A stretch of 9,588 nt of DNA from Planctomycetaceae bacterium (GTDB lineage Bacteria; Planctomycetota; Planctomycetia; Pirellulales; Thermoguttaceae): positions 1-9,588 of the forward strand of contig JAIRTV010000326.1 in assembly GCA_031254675.1 (NCBI GenBank), in the 5' to 3' direction. This document shows, piece by piece, positions 1 through 5,759 of this stretch (its first letter is position 1; each line of letters opens with the position of its first letter). The notes under the pieces were generated by a model. The model did not search any database. It was not told the origin of the DNA and was given only the letters and a program-made list of their open reading frames with translations. The translations under genes and the position numbers were made by a program.

Positions 1-1375
1 GCGGTAAAATATTTTGTTCGGTACAGAGTTCACGAATTGTTTTGCCGGTTTGGAATGCTTCTTTTGCTAATGCGGCGGATTTTTCGTAGCCGATATAGGG
101 ATTCAACGCCGTTACCATCGACAAACTTTTTTCAATACTTTCACGGCATTTTTCTTCGTTTGCCTCTAAACCGTCAAGACATTTTTGTGTGAAAATTTCG
201 AGTGCGCCGGATAAAATTGTTATACTTTCAATAATGGTATCTGCCATTATCGGCATCATAATATTGAGTTGAAATTGTCCGCCGATTGCTCCACAAGTGG
301 TTATTGTTTGATCGTTGCCGATGACTTTAGCGCAAACCTGCATCAACGCTTCACACAACACCGGATTGACTTTTCCCGGCATAATCGAACTACCTGGTTG
401 TAAATCGGGAATTTTTATTTCGTAAAATCCACAACGCGGTCCCGAACCCAACCAACGAATATTGTTAGCAATATTCATGAGTGTTACGGCAATTGATTTA
501 ATCAGTGAATGTGCTGTTACGAGATCATCGCGTTGGGCATTGGCAGCAATATGGTTGGCGGCTTCGTGAAATTTCCAATGTTTTCCTTCAGGCAGTATTT
601 CGTTTTCGGACAACAATTCCGCAACACGTTTTCCGAAATCGGGATGAGTGTTAATTCCCGTACCAACCGCTGTTCCGCCGACCGGCAAATCGCGTAACCC
701 AACAATCGCTTGTACAGCATTGTTTGAAATTTTTTCGAGTTGACGTGCAAAACCGCTAAATTCCTGACCAAGCGTGATTGGTGTTGCATCCGCAAGATGT
801 GTTCGTCCGATTTTCAAAATATGTTGCCAATTATCAGATTTTTCGTACAAAATTGAAATCGCCTGAGAGATGACCGGAATCAGCCGTTGCCAAATTAATG
901 TTACAATCGCGATATTAATTGCTGTCGGAAAAATATCATTGGTACTTTGTCCCATATTGACGTGATCATTGGGATGAATTCGTTTTTGTGACGTGAAACG
1001 GTTATCGCCGCAAAGTTCGATGGCACGGTTGGCGATGACTTCGTTGACGTTCATATTGGTGGAAGTTCCGCTGCCGGTTTGATAAACATCAACCGGAAAT
1101 TGGTCATCGAATTTTCCATCGGCAACTTCCCGACACGCCATGAGCAACGCTTCGATTTCCGTTGCGTTAAGAGGATTATGTCCCGACGAAAAAAGTCCGA
1201 GTTCGGCATTGGTTTTTGCCGCCGCCCATTTGACAAGCCCCAACGCATGAATCAACTCGTTAGGCATTTTCCGTCCGGAAATCGGAAAATTTTCCACTGC
1301 CCGTTGTGTTTGCGCTCCGTAATAAACATCTTTCGGAACTTGAACCGCTCCCATTGTATCGTATTCAATTCGCAT
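1..1375 (-). CDS. fumC: Class II fumarate hydratase (fumarase C), C-terminus cut by window edge
   Basis: Fumarase C interconverts fumarate and L-malate in the TCA cycle, as a cytosolic homotetramer without an Fe-S cluster. The frame from the ATG at 1375 is open for 458 codons to the window edge; E. coli FumC has 467 residues, so only about 10-20 are missing. Visible family blocks: GSGTSTNMNVNE (residues 101-112), NDHVNMGQSTNDIFPTA (136-152), the catalytic-histidine block GRTHLADATPITLGQE (190-205, His193), LGGTAVGTG-like VGGTAVGTG (232-240) and the signature loop PGSSIMPGKVNP (327-338), whose serines supply the catalytic base. THLxDA rather than the TQLQDA of aspartase favours fumarase over AspA. 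No Shine-Dalgarno sequence precedes the ATG; a good promoter sits just upstream. It follows ogt after 56 bases. Aspartase-type activity is unlikely. The identification is secure; the exact end is not visible. Confidence 0.96.
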   Translation of the reverse strand, partial: MRIEYDTMGAVQVPKDVYYGAQTQRAVENFPISGRKMPNELIHALGLVKWAAAKTNAELGLFSSGHNPLNATEIEALLMACREVADGKFDDQFPVDVYQTGSGTSTNMNVNEVIANRAIELCGDNRFTSQKRIHPNDHVNMGQSTNDIFPTAINIAIVTLIWQRLIPVISQAISILYEKSDNWQHILKIGRTHLADATPITLGQEFSGFARQLEKISNNAVQAIVGLRDLPVGGTAVGTGINTHPDFGKRVAELLSENEILPEGKHWKFHEAANHIAANAQRDDLVTAHSLIKSIAVTLMNIANNIRWLGSGPRCGFYEIKIPDLQPGSSIMPGKVNPVLCEALMQVCAKVIGNDQTITTCGAIGGQFQLNIMMPIMADTIIESITILSGALEIFTQKCLDGLEANEEKCRESIEKSLSMVTALNPYIGYEKSAALAKEAFQTGKTIRELCTEQNILP

Positions 1376-1392
1376 ACTTATAAAAAAATAAA

Positions 1393-1421
1393 ATCATAAA
1401 TTCGCAGAATAATTTTGTCAT
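1393..1421 (-). promoter_or_regulatory. Predicted sigma70-type promoter of fumC
   Basis: On the minus strand the -35 hexamer ATGACA (1421-1416) matches TTGACA at 5 of 6 bases and the -10 hexamer TATGAT (1398-1393) matches TATAAT at 5 of 6, with an ideal 17-base spacer. Transcription would start near 1386, leaving a leader of only about 11 bases with no Shine-Dalgarno sequence. It lies in the 56-base gap after ogt, so fumC is probably transcribed on its own. This is the best promoter match in the window, but it rests on sequence alone. Confidence 0.55.
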
Positions 1422-1431
1422 TTAACGTTAT

Positions 1432-1917
1432 TTATTTCTTTTTTGTTGTTTTGTTATTGTTTTTTTCGAGATCGAGTAATTGTTGTTTCAATTTAAGTCC
1501 GCCGCCGTAACCGGTGAGAGAACCGTCGGATCCAATAACGCGATGACAAGGAATAATTATCGTAATGGGATTCTGATGATTTGCCATACCAACGGCACGA
1601 TACGCTTTGGGCGAATTAATTTGTTCCGCAATATCACGGTAACTTTTGGTCGTACCGTAAGGAATTGTCAGTAACGCTTTCCAGACGGCTCGCTGAAATT
1701 CGGTTCCTTCCGGTTTCAACGGCAGATCAAATTCGGTTCGCTGACCGTTCAGATATTCTTCAATTTGCCGTGCGGCACGGCGAAGTAAGGAAGTCGAATG
1801 TTCTTTGGTGTTCGACGGTGCTTTTTCCGAACGAAAAAAAATATTGGTTATCGCTTCGCCGTTTTCCGCCAATCCGATTCGTCCAATTTTCGTTTCACAA
1901 TAAAACAAATATTTCAT
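1432..1917 (-). CDS. ogt: Methylated-DNA--[protein]-cysteine S-methyltransferase (Ogt/MGMT)
   Basis: Repairs O6-alkylguanine (and O4-methylthymine) in DNA by transferring the alkyl group irreversibly to its own cysteine. The 161-residue protein has the small N-terminal domain (about 1-70) and the C-terminal MGMT DNA-binding domain (about 72-155). Visible motifs: FQRAVWKALLTIPYGTTKSY (74-93), with the helix-turn-helix region after it, the arginine-finger segment KAYRAVGMANHQNP (104-117) and the active site IPCHRVIGSDGSLTGYGGG (122-140) with acceptor Cys124. The C-terminus is lysine- and asparagine-rich. The frame stays open upstream to an ATG at 2088, but that extension overlaps nusB and shows no family similarity, whereas MKYLFYCETKIGRIGL is a typical Ogt N-terminus, so I chose 1917. 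There is no Ada-type regulatory domain, so it is not an Ada sensor. No Shine-Dalgarno sequence is seen. Confidence 0.95.
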   Translation of the reverse strand: MKYLFYCETKIGRIGLAENGEAITNIFFRSEKAPSNTKEHSTSLLRRAARQIEEYLNGQRTEFDLPLKPEGTEFQRAVWKALLTIPYGTTKSYRDIAEQINSPKAYRAVGMANHQNPITIIIPCHRVIGSDGSLTGYGGGLKLKQQLLDLEKNNNKTTKKK

Positions 1918-1918
1918 G

Positions 1919-1952
1919 ATCGTGCAAGAGTTATCGAGTAAGTTATCGTGTA
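1919..1952. repeat. Short tandem repeats upstream of ogt
   Basis: Two adjacent 12-base units, AGTTATCGAGTA (1929-1940) and AGTTATCGTGTA (1941-1952), differ at one base. A third partial copy, ATCGTGCA (1919-1926), ends near the ogt start codon, so the core ATCGwGyA occurs three times. A small palindrome with arms TCGGA/TCCGA lies at 1960-1970. Their position between nusB and ogt would suit operator sites, but no known regulator site is recognised (it is not an Ada box). Confidence 0.5.
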
Positions 1953-1996
1953 ATAGTGTTCGGATTCCGATAATTATTGTAAAAAATTGCCGGTAA

Positions 1997-2440
1997 CTAT
2001 TTACGCTCAACAATTTTGTCCAGTATTCCGTTGACGAAAGATGCGGATTGTTCGGTTCCGAATTTTTTAGCCAATTCAACGGCTTCATTGATAACGATTG
2101 GTTTGGGCGTATTCATGAACACAATTTCATAAACCGCAATTCTCAGAATACTACGGTCTGTAACATTCATTCGAGATAACGACCAATGTTGAGCGACATC
2201 GGTTAAAATCGTATCAATTTGTTCTTTTTTTTCAGTGGTTCCGTCGATCAAGGTTCGAGCGAAACGGATAAGCGGTTCGTTATTGGAAAGTTCTTGTTTC
2301 AAAAACGATTCGGTAAACTGTTCGCGCGAACCGGAATTCAGATCGTCTTGATAAAGCATCTGGAATGCAACCGTTCGCGCTAAACGTCGATTGGAGTCTT
2401 TTCCTTTCGAAGGGGCTTCAGACAAATTAATTGTTTCCAT
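1997..2440 (-). CDS. nusB: Transcription antitermination factor NusB
   Basis: NusB pairs with NusE (ribosomal protein S10) on the boxA element of rRNA operon transcripts and helps RNA polymerase read through Rho-dependent stops; it also aids rRNA maturation. The 147-residue product covers the usual all-helical domain (E. coli NusB is 139 residues). Visible family blocks: RRLARTVAFQMLYQDDLN (18-35), the middle helix around RFARTLIDGTTEKKEQID, WSLSRMNVTDRSILRIAVYEI (about 86-106), PKPIVINEAVELAKKFGTEQSASFVNGILDKI (112-143). The last block, with the (I/V)NExVELAKKF and (S/G)xxFVNGxLD patterns, is diagnostic. In many bacteria nusB neighbours ribH; here its neighbours are a sugar kinase and ogt. 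No Shine-Dalgarno sequence is visible. A long, repeat-containing upstream gap suggests its own promoter. Confidence 0.95.
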   Translation of the reverse strand: METINLSEAPSKGKDSNRRLARTVAFQMLYQDDLNSGSREQFTESFLKQELSNNEPLIRFARTLIDGTTEKKEQIDTILTDVAQHWSLSRMNVTDRSILRIAVYEIVFMNTPKPIVINEAVELAKKFGTEQSASFVNGILDKIVERK

Positions 2441-2649
2441 GAGAATGTATCAGGAATTTGGTATGAATTGTAAAATTGTAAAAAATGATTTCAATATACC
2501 AGTACTTTCCAAAAATTTTTAAGCTAAACTTTCCGTATTTTTCAACCATTAGGGTACAATTTTACACATTTTGATAGGTCTGTGAAGTGTGTTTAAACAT
2601 TTAATTCAAATTTTTAGAAATACAGATATTAAACCTCGTTTTAAATCAA
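2441..2649. other. AT-rich intergenic region between the kinase and nusB, with short repeats
   Basis: This 209-base gap holds no ORF or RNA gene I can recognise. It contains a perfect tandem 8-mer, ATTGTAAA twice (2467-2482); a perfect 12-base inverted repeat, TGTAAAATTGTA at 2469-2480 and its complement at 2555-2566; and a direct repeat ACTTTCC at 2504-2510 and 2528-2534 (24 bases apart, on either side of AAAAATTTTT). No G+C-rich hairpin with a T run is present after the kinase stop, so no intrinsic terminator is evident. Confidence 0.5.
2493..2501 (-). promoter_or_regulatory. Possible extended -10 promoter element of nusB
   Basis: On the minus strand TGGTATATT fits the extended -10 form TGnTATAAT with one mismatch. 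A start near 2486 would give a leader of about 46 bases. There is no convincing -35 hexamer, so this is a weak call in AT-rich DNA. Confidence 0.25.
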
Positions 2650-4194
2650 TCACGTCAAATCATTCCAAACCGGAATCAGTGCGTCGAGTAATTTTAGATA
2701 CTGTTGATATTTTTTTTCGTACACATCTGCGAACCGCGGATTGGGAACAAAACGGCGGTTGATGGTGACCATTTTTTCGCACGCTTCTTTATACGTTTCG
2801 TAAATTCCAACCGCAACCGCTCCGCAAATAGCTGCGCCGAAACATCCGAGTTCGGTTCCGTTGGGAATTTCAATAGGAAGTTGGAAAATGTCCGAAAACA
2901 TCTGAGCCCAAATCGGACTGTTGACAGCACCGCCTGTTAAACGGATTGTTTGTGGTCGCCCGCGAAATCGGAATAATCGTTCAGAATGCCAACGATGCCC
3001 AAAACAAATTCCCTCAAAAATCGCCCGCATAACATGCGATCGCGAATTGCGTCCGTCCAAACCGAATAAACAAGCTTTGGCATCAAGATGAATTGGATTG
3101 CCGTACAAAAACGGCAAAAACACCATGCCGGTATCCTCCGGTTGCGTTTCCGCCACAAGAGAACTGCAATACTCATAAATATTTTCTTTTGCTCCGCGTA
3201 GTTGGAGCAATTCTTTATCGCTTTGAAAAAACTGCGAAACAAACCATTCGAGATTGCCGGCAGAACTCGCACTGCCTTCAAGCATCAGGTAATAACCATC
3301 AATACTGTAACAACTCGTCATCAACATTTCTTTGTCAATCACAGGAATTTTCGAAATAGAAAGGTTGTTGCCCCAAGTTCCGGCAACCATGCAAAACAAC
3401 GTTTCATCGGTCATTCCCACCGCAAGACCACAAGCATCAATATCAAACATGCCGCCAGCAACCGGAGTTCCTTCGGCAAGCCCTGTTTGTTGTGCGGCTT
3501 CCGACGTAATTGTTCCGCAAATATCCGCCGACTTTTTGAGCGGCGGCATTAAATGTTTCCAATCAGCCAGCCCCCATGTTTCAAAAACTTCATCATCGTA
3601 ATTCTGAATACTATTGTTGATCAAACTCGTTCCCGACATATCCGTCAGTTCCGCATAAGCCTCACCCGTCAACCGATAACGTACAAAATCCTTAATCATA
3701 AATAAATAACGACTTCGGGACATTGTTTCCGGTTCGTTATCAATCAGCCATCGAAGTAACGCATTGGGTTGAGCTGCCCAAATATTCTGCATCGTTTTGG
3801 GCATGATCCGTTCTGGAATATTGTTACGTGTCCATTCTTCGATATATTTTCGTGCGCGATTGTCGGACGAAATAATTCCGTTACGCACCGGACGCCCCGC
3901 ACCGTCAACAAGATACAACCCGTTTCCGTGACCAGTACATGTAACAGAAACGATGTCTTTCGGAGGAATATTCGATTGGCGAACCACTTCACGAACAACC
4001 TCACAAACATTGTCCCAAAGAGATTCCATATTGTTTTCCGTCCAATCATGATGCAGATAAATATGTTCGACTTTTCGTGACGCTGTGGCATATTCCTTGC
4101 CTTCAATGTCGAAAACCGCCGCCTTAATCATTGTCGAACCGCAATCAATGCCTAGCAGATATTGTGTTAATCGTGTCATAAAATTCTCATTCAT
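2650..4194 (-). CDS. FGGY-family carbohydrate kinase, L-xylulokinase (LyxK)-like
   Basis: A cytosolic ATP-dependent sugar kinase of the FGGY family, which phosphorylates pentuloses or polyols for entry into central metabolism. The 514 residues span both FGGY domains: N-terminal phosphate-binding loop LLGIDCGSTMIKAAVFD (13-29), substrate-side motif SVTCTGHGNGLYLVD (83-97) with SSDNRA (109-114), catalytic-base region GGMFDIDACGLAVG (247-260, Asp251), AGTWGNN (271-277), FLPFLYGNP (359-367) and the C-terminal ATP-binding block RLTGGAVNSPIWAQMFSDIF (418-437). Recalled similarity to E. coli LyxK is extensive along the length, so L-xylulose (or 3-keto-L-gulonate) is the best substrate guess; erythritol or another ketose stays possible. 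Two starts compete: ATG 4194 (MNENFMTRL), which a predicted promoter would make leaderless, and ATG 4179 (MTRLTQ), preceded by a weak GAG at suitable distance. It follows the oxidoreductase gene after 160 bases. Confidence 0.9.
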   Translation of the reverse strand: MNENFMTRLTQYLLGIDCGSTMIKAAVFDIEGKEYATASRKVEHIYLHHDWTENNMESLWDNVCEVVREVVRQSNIPPKDIVSVTCTGHGNGLYLVDGAGRPVRNGIISSDNRARKYIEEWTRNNIPERIMPKTMQNIWAAQPNALLRWLIDNEPETMSRSRYLFMIKDFVRYRLTGEAYAELTDMSGTSLINNSIQNYDDEVFETWGLADWKHLMPPLKKSADICGTITSEAAQQTGLAEGTPVAGGMFDIDACGLAVGMTDETLFCMVAGTWGNNLSISKIPVIDKEMLMTSCYSIDGYYLMLEGSASSAGNLEWFVSQFFQSDKELLQLRGAKENIYEYCSSLVAETQPEDTGMVFLPFLYGNPIHLDAKACLFGLDGRNSRSHVMRAIFEGICFGHRWHSERLFRFRGRPQTIRLTGGAVNSPIWAQMFSDIFQLPIEIPNGTELGCFGAAICGAVAVGIYETYKEACEKMVTINRRFVPNPRFADVYEKKYQQYLKLLDALIPVWNDLT

Positions 4195-4200
4195 TATTTT

Positions 4201-4209
4201 ATCATATCA
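4201..4209 (-). promoter_or_regulatory. Predicted extended -10 promoter element of the kinase gene
   Basis: On the minus strand TGATATGAT reads as an extended -10 (TGn plus TATGAT, one mismatch from TATAAT). By the usual geometry transcription would start at 4194, exactly the A of the first ATG of the kinase gene, implying a leaderless mRNA. A TTGTAA lies upstream at a short 15-base spacing and is a poor -35. The AT-rich setting makes chance matches likely. Confidence 0.35.
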
Positions 4210-4313
4210 AAAAATTTTTAATTACAAATAAAAATTTTCGAAATATAAAAATTGGGACAATAGACTAGCGAATAATTATGAATAATCACGTTTGAACGAA
4301 AATCCCGCTTGCG

Positions 4314-4341
4314 ACACAAATCACAAATTACAAACCACACA
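4314..4341. repeat. Four imperfect tandem 7-base units
   Basis: On the plus strand the units are ACACAAA, TCACAAA, TTACAAA and CCACACA, read in order at 4314-4320, 4321-4327, 4328-4334 and 4335-4341. They lie just past the stop of the oxidoreductase gene, so in its transcript they appear as a G/U-rich 3' segment. The rest of the 160-base gap to the kinase (4195-4354) is AT-rich with no hairpin-type terminator. Confidence 0.4.
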
Positions 4342-4354
4342 TTCCTCACTTTTG

Positions 4355-5677
4355 TTACGGTAGGCGGTAATAATCGCGGTCGCGTAGAATACAACCGGTT
4401 GGCGATTCCGCACGCATAAGATCCGTACAACCGCTGCACGCCATACAAACTTGTTTCGAATTCATTTCGCCGTGTTGCAAAATATCATAAGGCGATTCGG
4501 GATACGCAAAACTATTTCGTCCTTGCCCGAACAGTGTTGCCCAACCGTTTTTCACGAGTCCCGCCGCAACTTTGGGAACAAGTTGACGCAACCACGCGGT
4601 TCCCGCTCCGAACATCGGTAAATCCGGTTGCGATTGCTGAATTTCTTTAACAATATTCACAAATCGCGCAACACCAATCAACGGATGTTCATCGTAAGCA
4701 ACCGCCCCGCGAATCGGTTTGGCGTAAGGACGATTGAAATGAGGATTGAAATAGGGATTGCCAATCGTAATATCCAACAACGGCACACCAATTTCACGAA
4801 GTATTTTTACGAGTTGTTTTGGTTCTGTCGAATCCCATTTTTTGTAATCGTTTTGATCAACTCCGAATCCCCAAGGATATTTGACCGCATCGTAAACACT
4901 CAGTCGCGATGTAACAAAAACAGACGGAACTTCATCTCGAACTCGTATTAGTGTTTCGCGAAGAAATCGAGTTCTATTTTCAAACGAACCGCCGTATTTT
5001 CCATCGCGAGTGAAGGCACCCAGCAATTCGTTGAGTAAATATCCGTGACAACTTTTAATATCAACTCCATCGAAACCGCATTTTGCCGCCCATTTTGCGG
5101 CGTGGACGTAAGCGTCTTGCAGCCGGTTTAGTTCGTCGTCCGTAATTAATGGATAATCCGCCGGAATCTGATGTGCCGCATCCAACACGCCGCTGTGTTG
5201 CGCAATCACCGGAGCACGAACCCCACGAGTTGGCTTACTGTAACGACCGGAATGAGTCAATTGAAGTACGGAAACAATATCGTATCCGAAACGTTTTTTT
5301 GCTGTTGAACGAGTTCTTTCCTCCAACGCGGCAAACCGATCAACACTTTTTTCATTGATCCAAAATTGCTGCGAATTGGAACGTGCTTCGGGCAATACGG
5401 CGGTTGCCTCAAACCAAATAAGCCCCGCACCACCTCCCGCAAAACGTTCGTAACGGCGGAAACCAAGTTCTGTCGGTTCACCGTTTTGACCGGAATCAAA
5501 ACCTTCCATCGGTTGCACCACAAAACGATTTGGCAACATCCATTTTTTGTCCCGATAACAAATCTCCAACGGTTCCGACAACACAGAAAAATCATCAGAA
5601 AGCGGAATTTCAAACCCAAGCCGTTGAAGTTCCGATTGAAGTTCTTCGTAAGATTTAAGAAACGGAAAATTCGACAT
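4355..5677 (-). CDS. NADH:flavin oxidoreductase, Old Yellow Enzyme family, with C-terminal Fe-S cysteine motif
   Basis: An FMN-binding TIM-barrel oxidoreductase (Oxidored_FMN family) that would reduce or oxidise an unsaturated or keto substrate; the substrate is unknown. In the 440 residues I see the flavin-side start NRFVVQPMEGFD (50-61), LQLTHSGRYSKP (138-149), the active-site strand GFDGVDIKSCHGYLLNELL (201-219) and KYGGSFENRTRFLRE (227-241), and a late FMN-phosphate region around GAGTAWL (357-363). At the usual His-x-x-His/Asn position the first residue is Lys208, with His211 kept. Cysteines 411, 414, 417 and 429 (C-x2-C-x2-C-x11-C) resemble the 4Fe-4S site of trimethylamine dehydrogenase and 2,4-dienoyl-CoA reductase, yet the protein ends 11 residues later, without their FAD/NAD domain. 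The start is supported by a clear GGAG eight bases before the ATG. A residue 1-45 extension precedes the barrel. Possibly co-expressed with the sugar kinase downstream. Confidence 0.9.
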   Translation of the reverse strand: MSNFPFLKSYEELQSELQRLGFEIPLSDDFSVLSEPLEICYRDKKWMLPNRFVVQPMEGFDSGQNGEPTELGFRRYERFAGGGAGLIWFEATAVLPEARSNSQQFWINEKSVDRFAALEERTRSTAKKRFGYDIVSVLQLTHSGRYSKPTRGVRAPVIAQHSGVLDAAHQIPADYPLITDDELNRLQDAYVHAAKWAAKCGFDGVDIKSCHGYLLNELLGAFTRDGKYGGSFENRTRFLRETLIRVRDEVPSVFVTSRLSVYDAVKYPWGFGVDQNDYKKWDSTEPKQLVKILREIGVPLLDITIGNPYFNPHFNRPYAKPIRGAVAYDEHPLIGVARFVNIVKEIQQSQPDLPMFGAGTAWLRQLVPKVAAGLVKNGWATLFGQGRNSFAYPESPYDILQHGEMNSKQVCMACSGCTDLMRAESPTGCILRDRDYYRLP

Positions 5678-5689
5678 AGTATTTGCTCC
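5678..5689 (-). promoter_or_regulatory. Shine-Dalgarno sequence of the oxidoreductase gene
   Basis: GGAG (5689-5686) stands 8 bases before the ATG at 5677. It is one of only two clear ribosome binding sites in the window, and it directly adjoins the base of a predicted hairpin. Confidence 0.7.
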
Positions 5690-5742
5690 AAAATTGAAAC
5701 CGCATTGATTACCAATACGATCATCAATGCGATTTTAAATTT
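5690..5742 (-). promoter_or_regulatory. Long hairpin in the leader of the oxidoreductase gene
   Basis: The arms CGCATTGAT (5701-5709) and ATCAATGCG (5723-5731) are perfectly complementary over 9 bases around a 13-base loop. Pairing continues outward over 11 more positions (5690-5700 with 5732-5742) with 8 Watson-Crick pairs, one G-U and two mismatches. In the minus-strand transcript the 3' arm ends right before GGAG. It could be a 5'-UTR regulatory hairpin, a U-rich-tailed terminator or attenuator for the gene upstream (5760-7205), or a DNA operator palindrome. Confidence 0.55.
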
Positions 5743-5759
5743 TCAATTCAACTGTTTAA

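Noticed and set aside
1079..1399. Plus-strand ORF of 106 codons opposite fumC
   Set aside because: It lies wholly over highly conserved fumC codons and shows no start signal or recognisable motif.
1918..2088. 57-residue N-terminal extension of ogt
   Set aside because: It overlaps the end of nusB in another frame and lacks MGMT-like sequence; the ATG at 1917 gives a normal-length protein.
3202..3552. Plus-strand ORFs opposite the kinase gene
   Set aside because: These are antisense shadows of a well-supported FGGY kinase, with no ribosome binding site.
4218..4448. Small minus-strand ORF of 76 codons overlapping the end of the oxidoreductase gene
   Set aside because: It is a shifted frame over the Fe-S motif region running into AT-rich spacer, with no family features.
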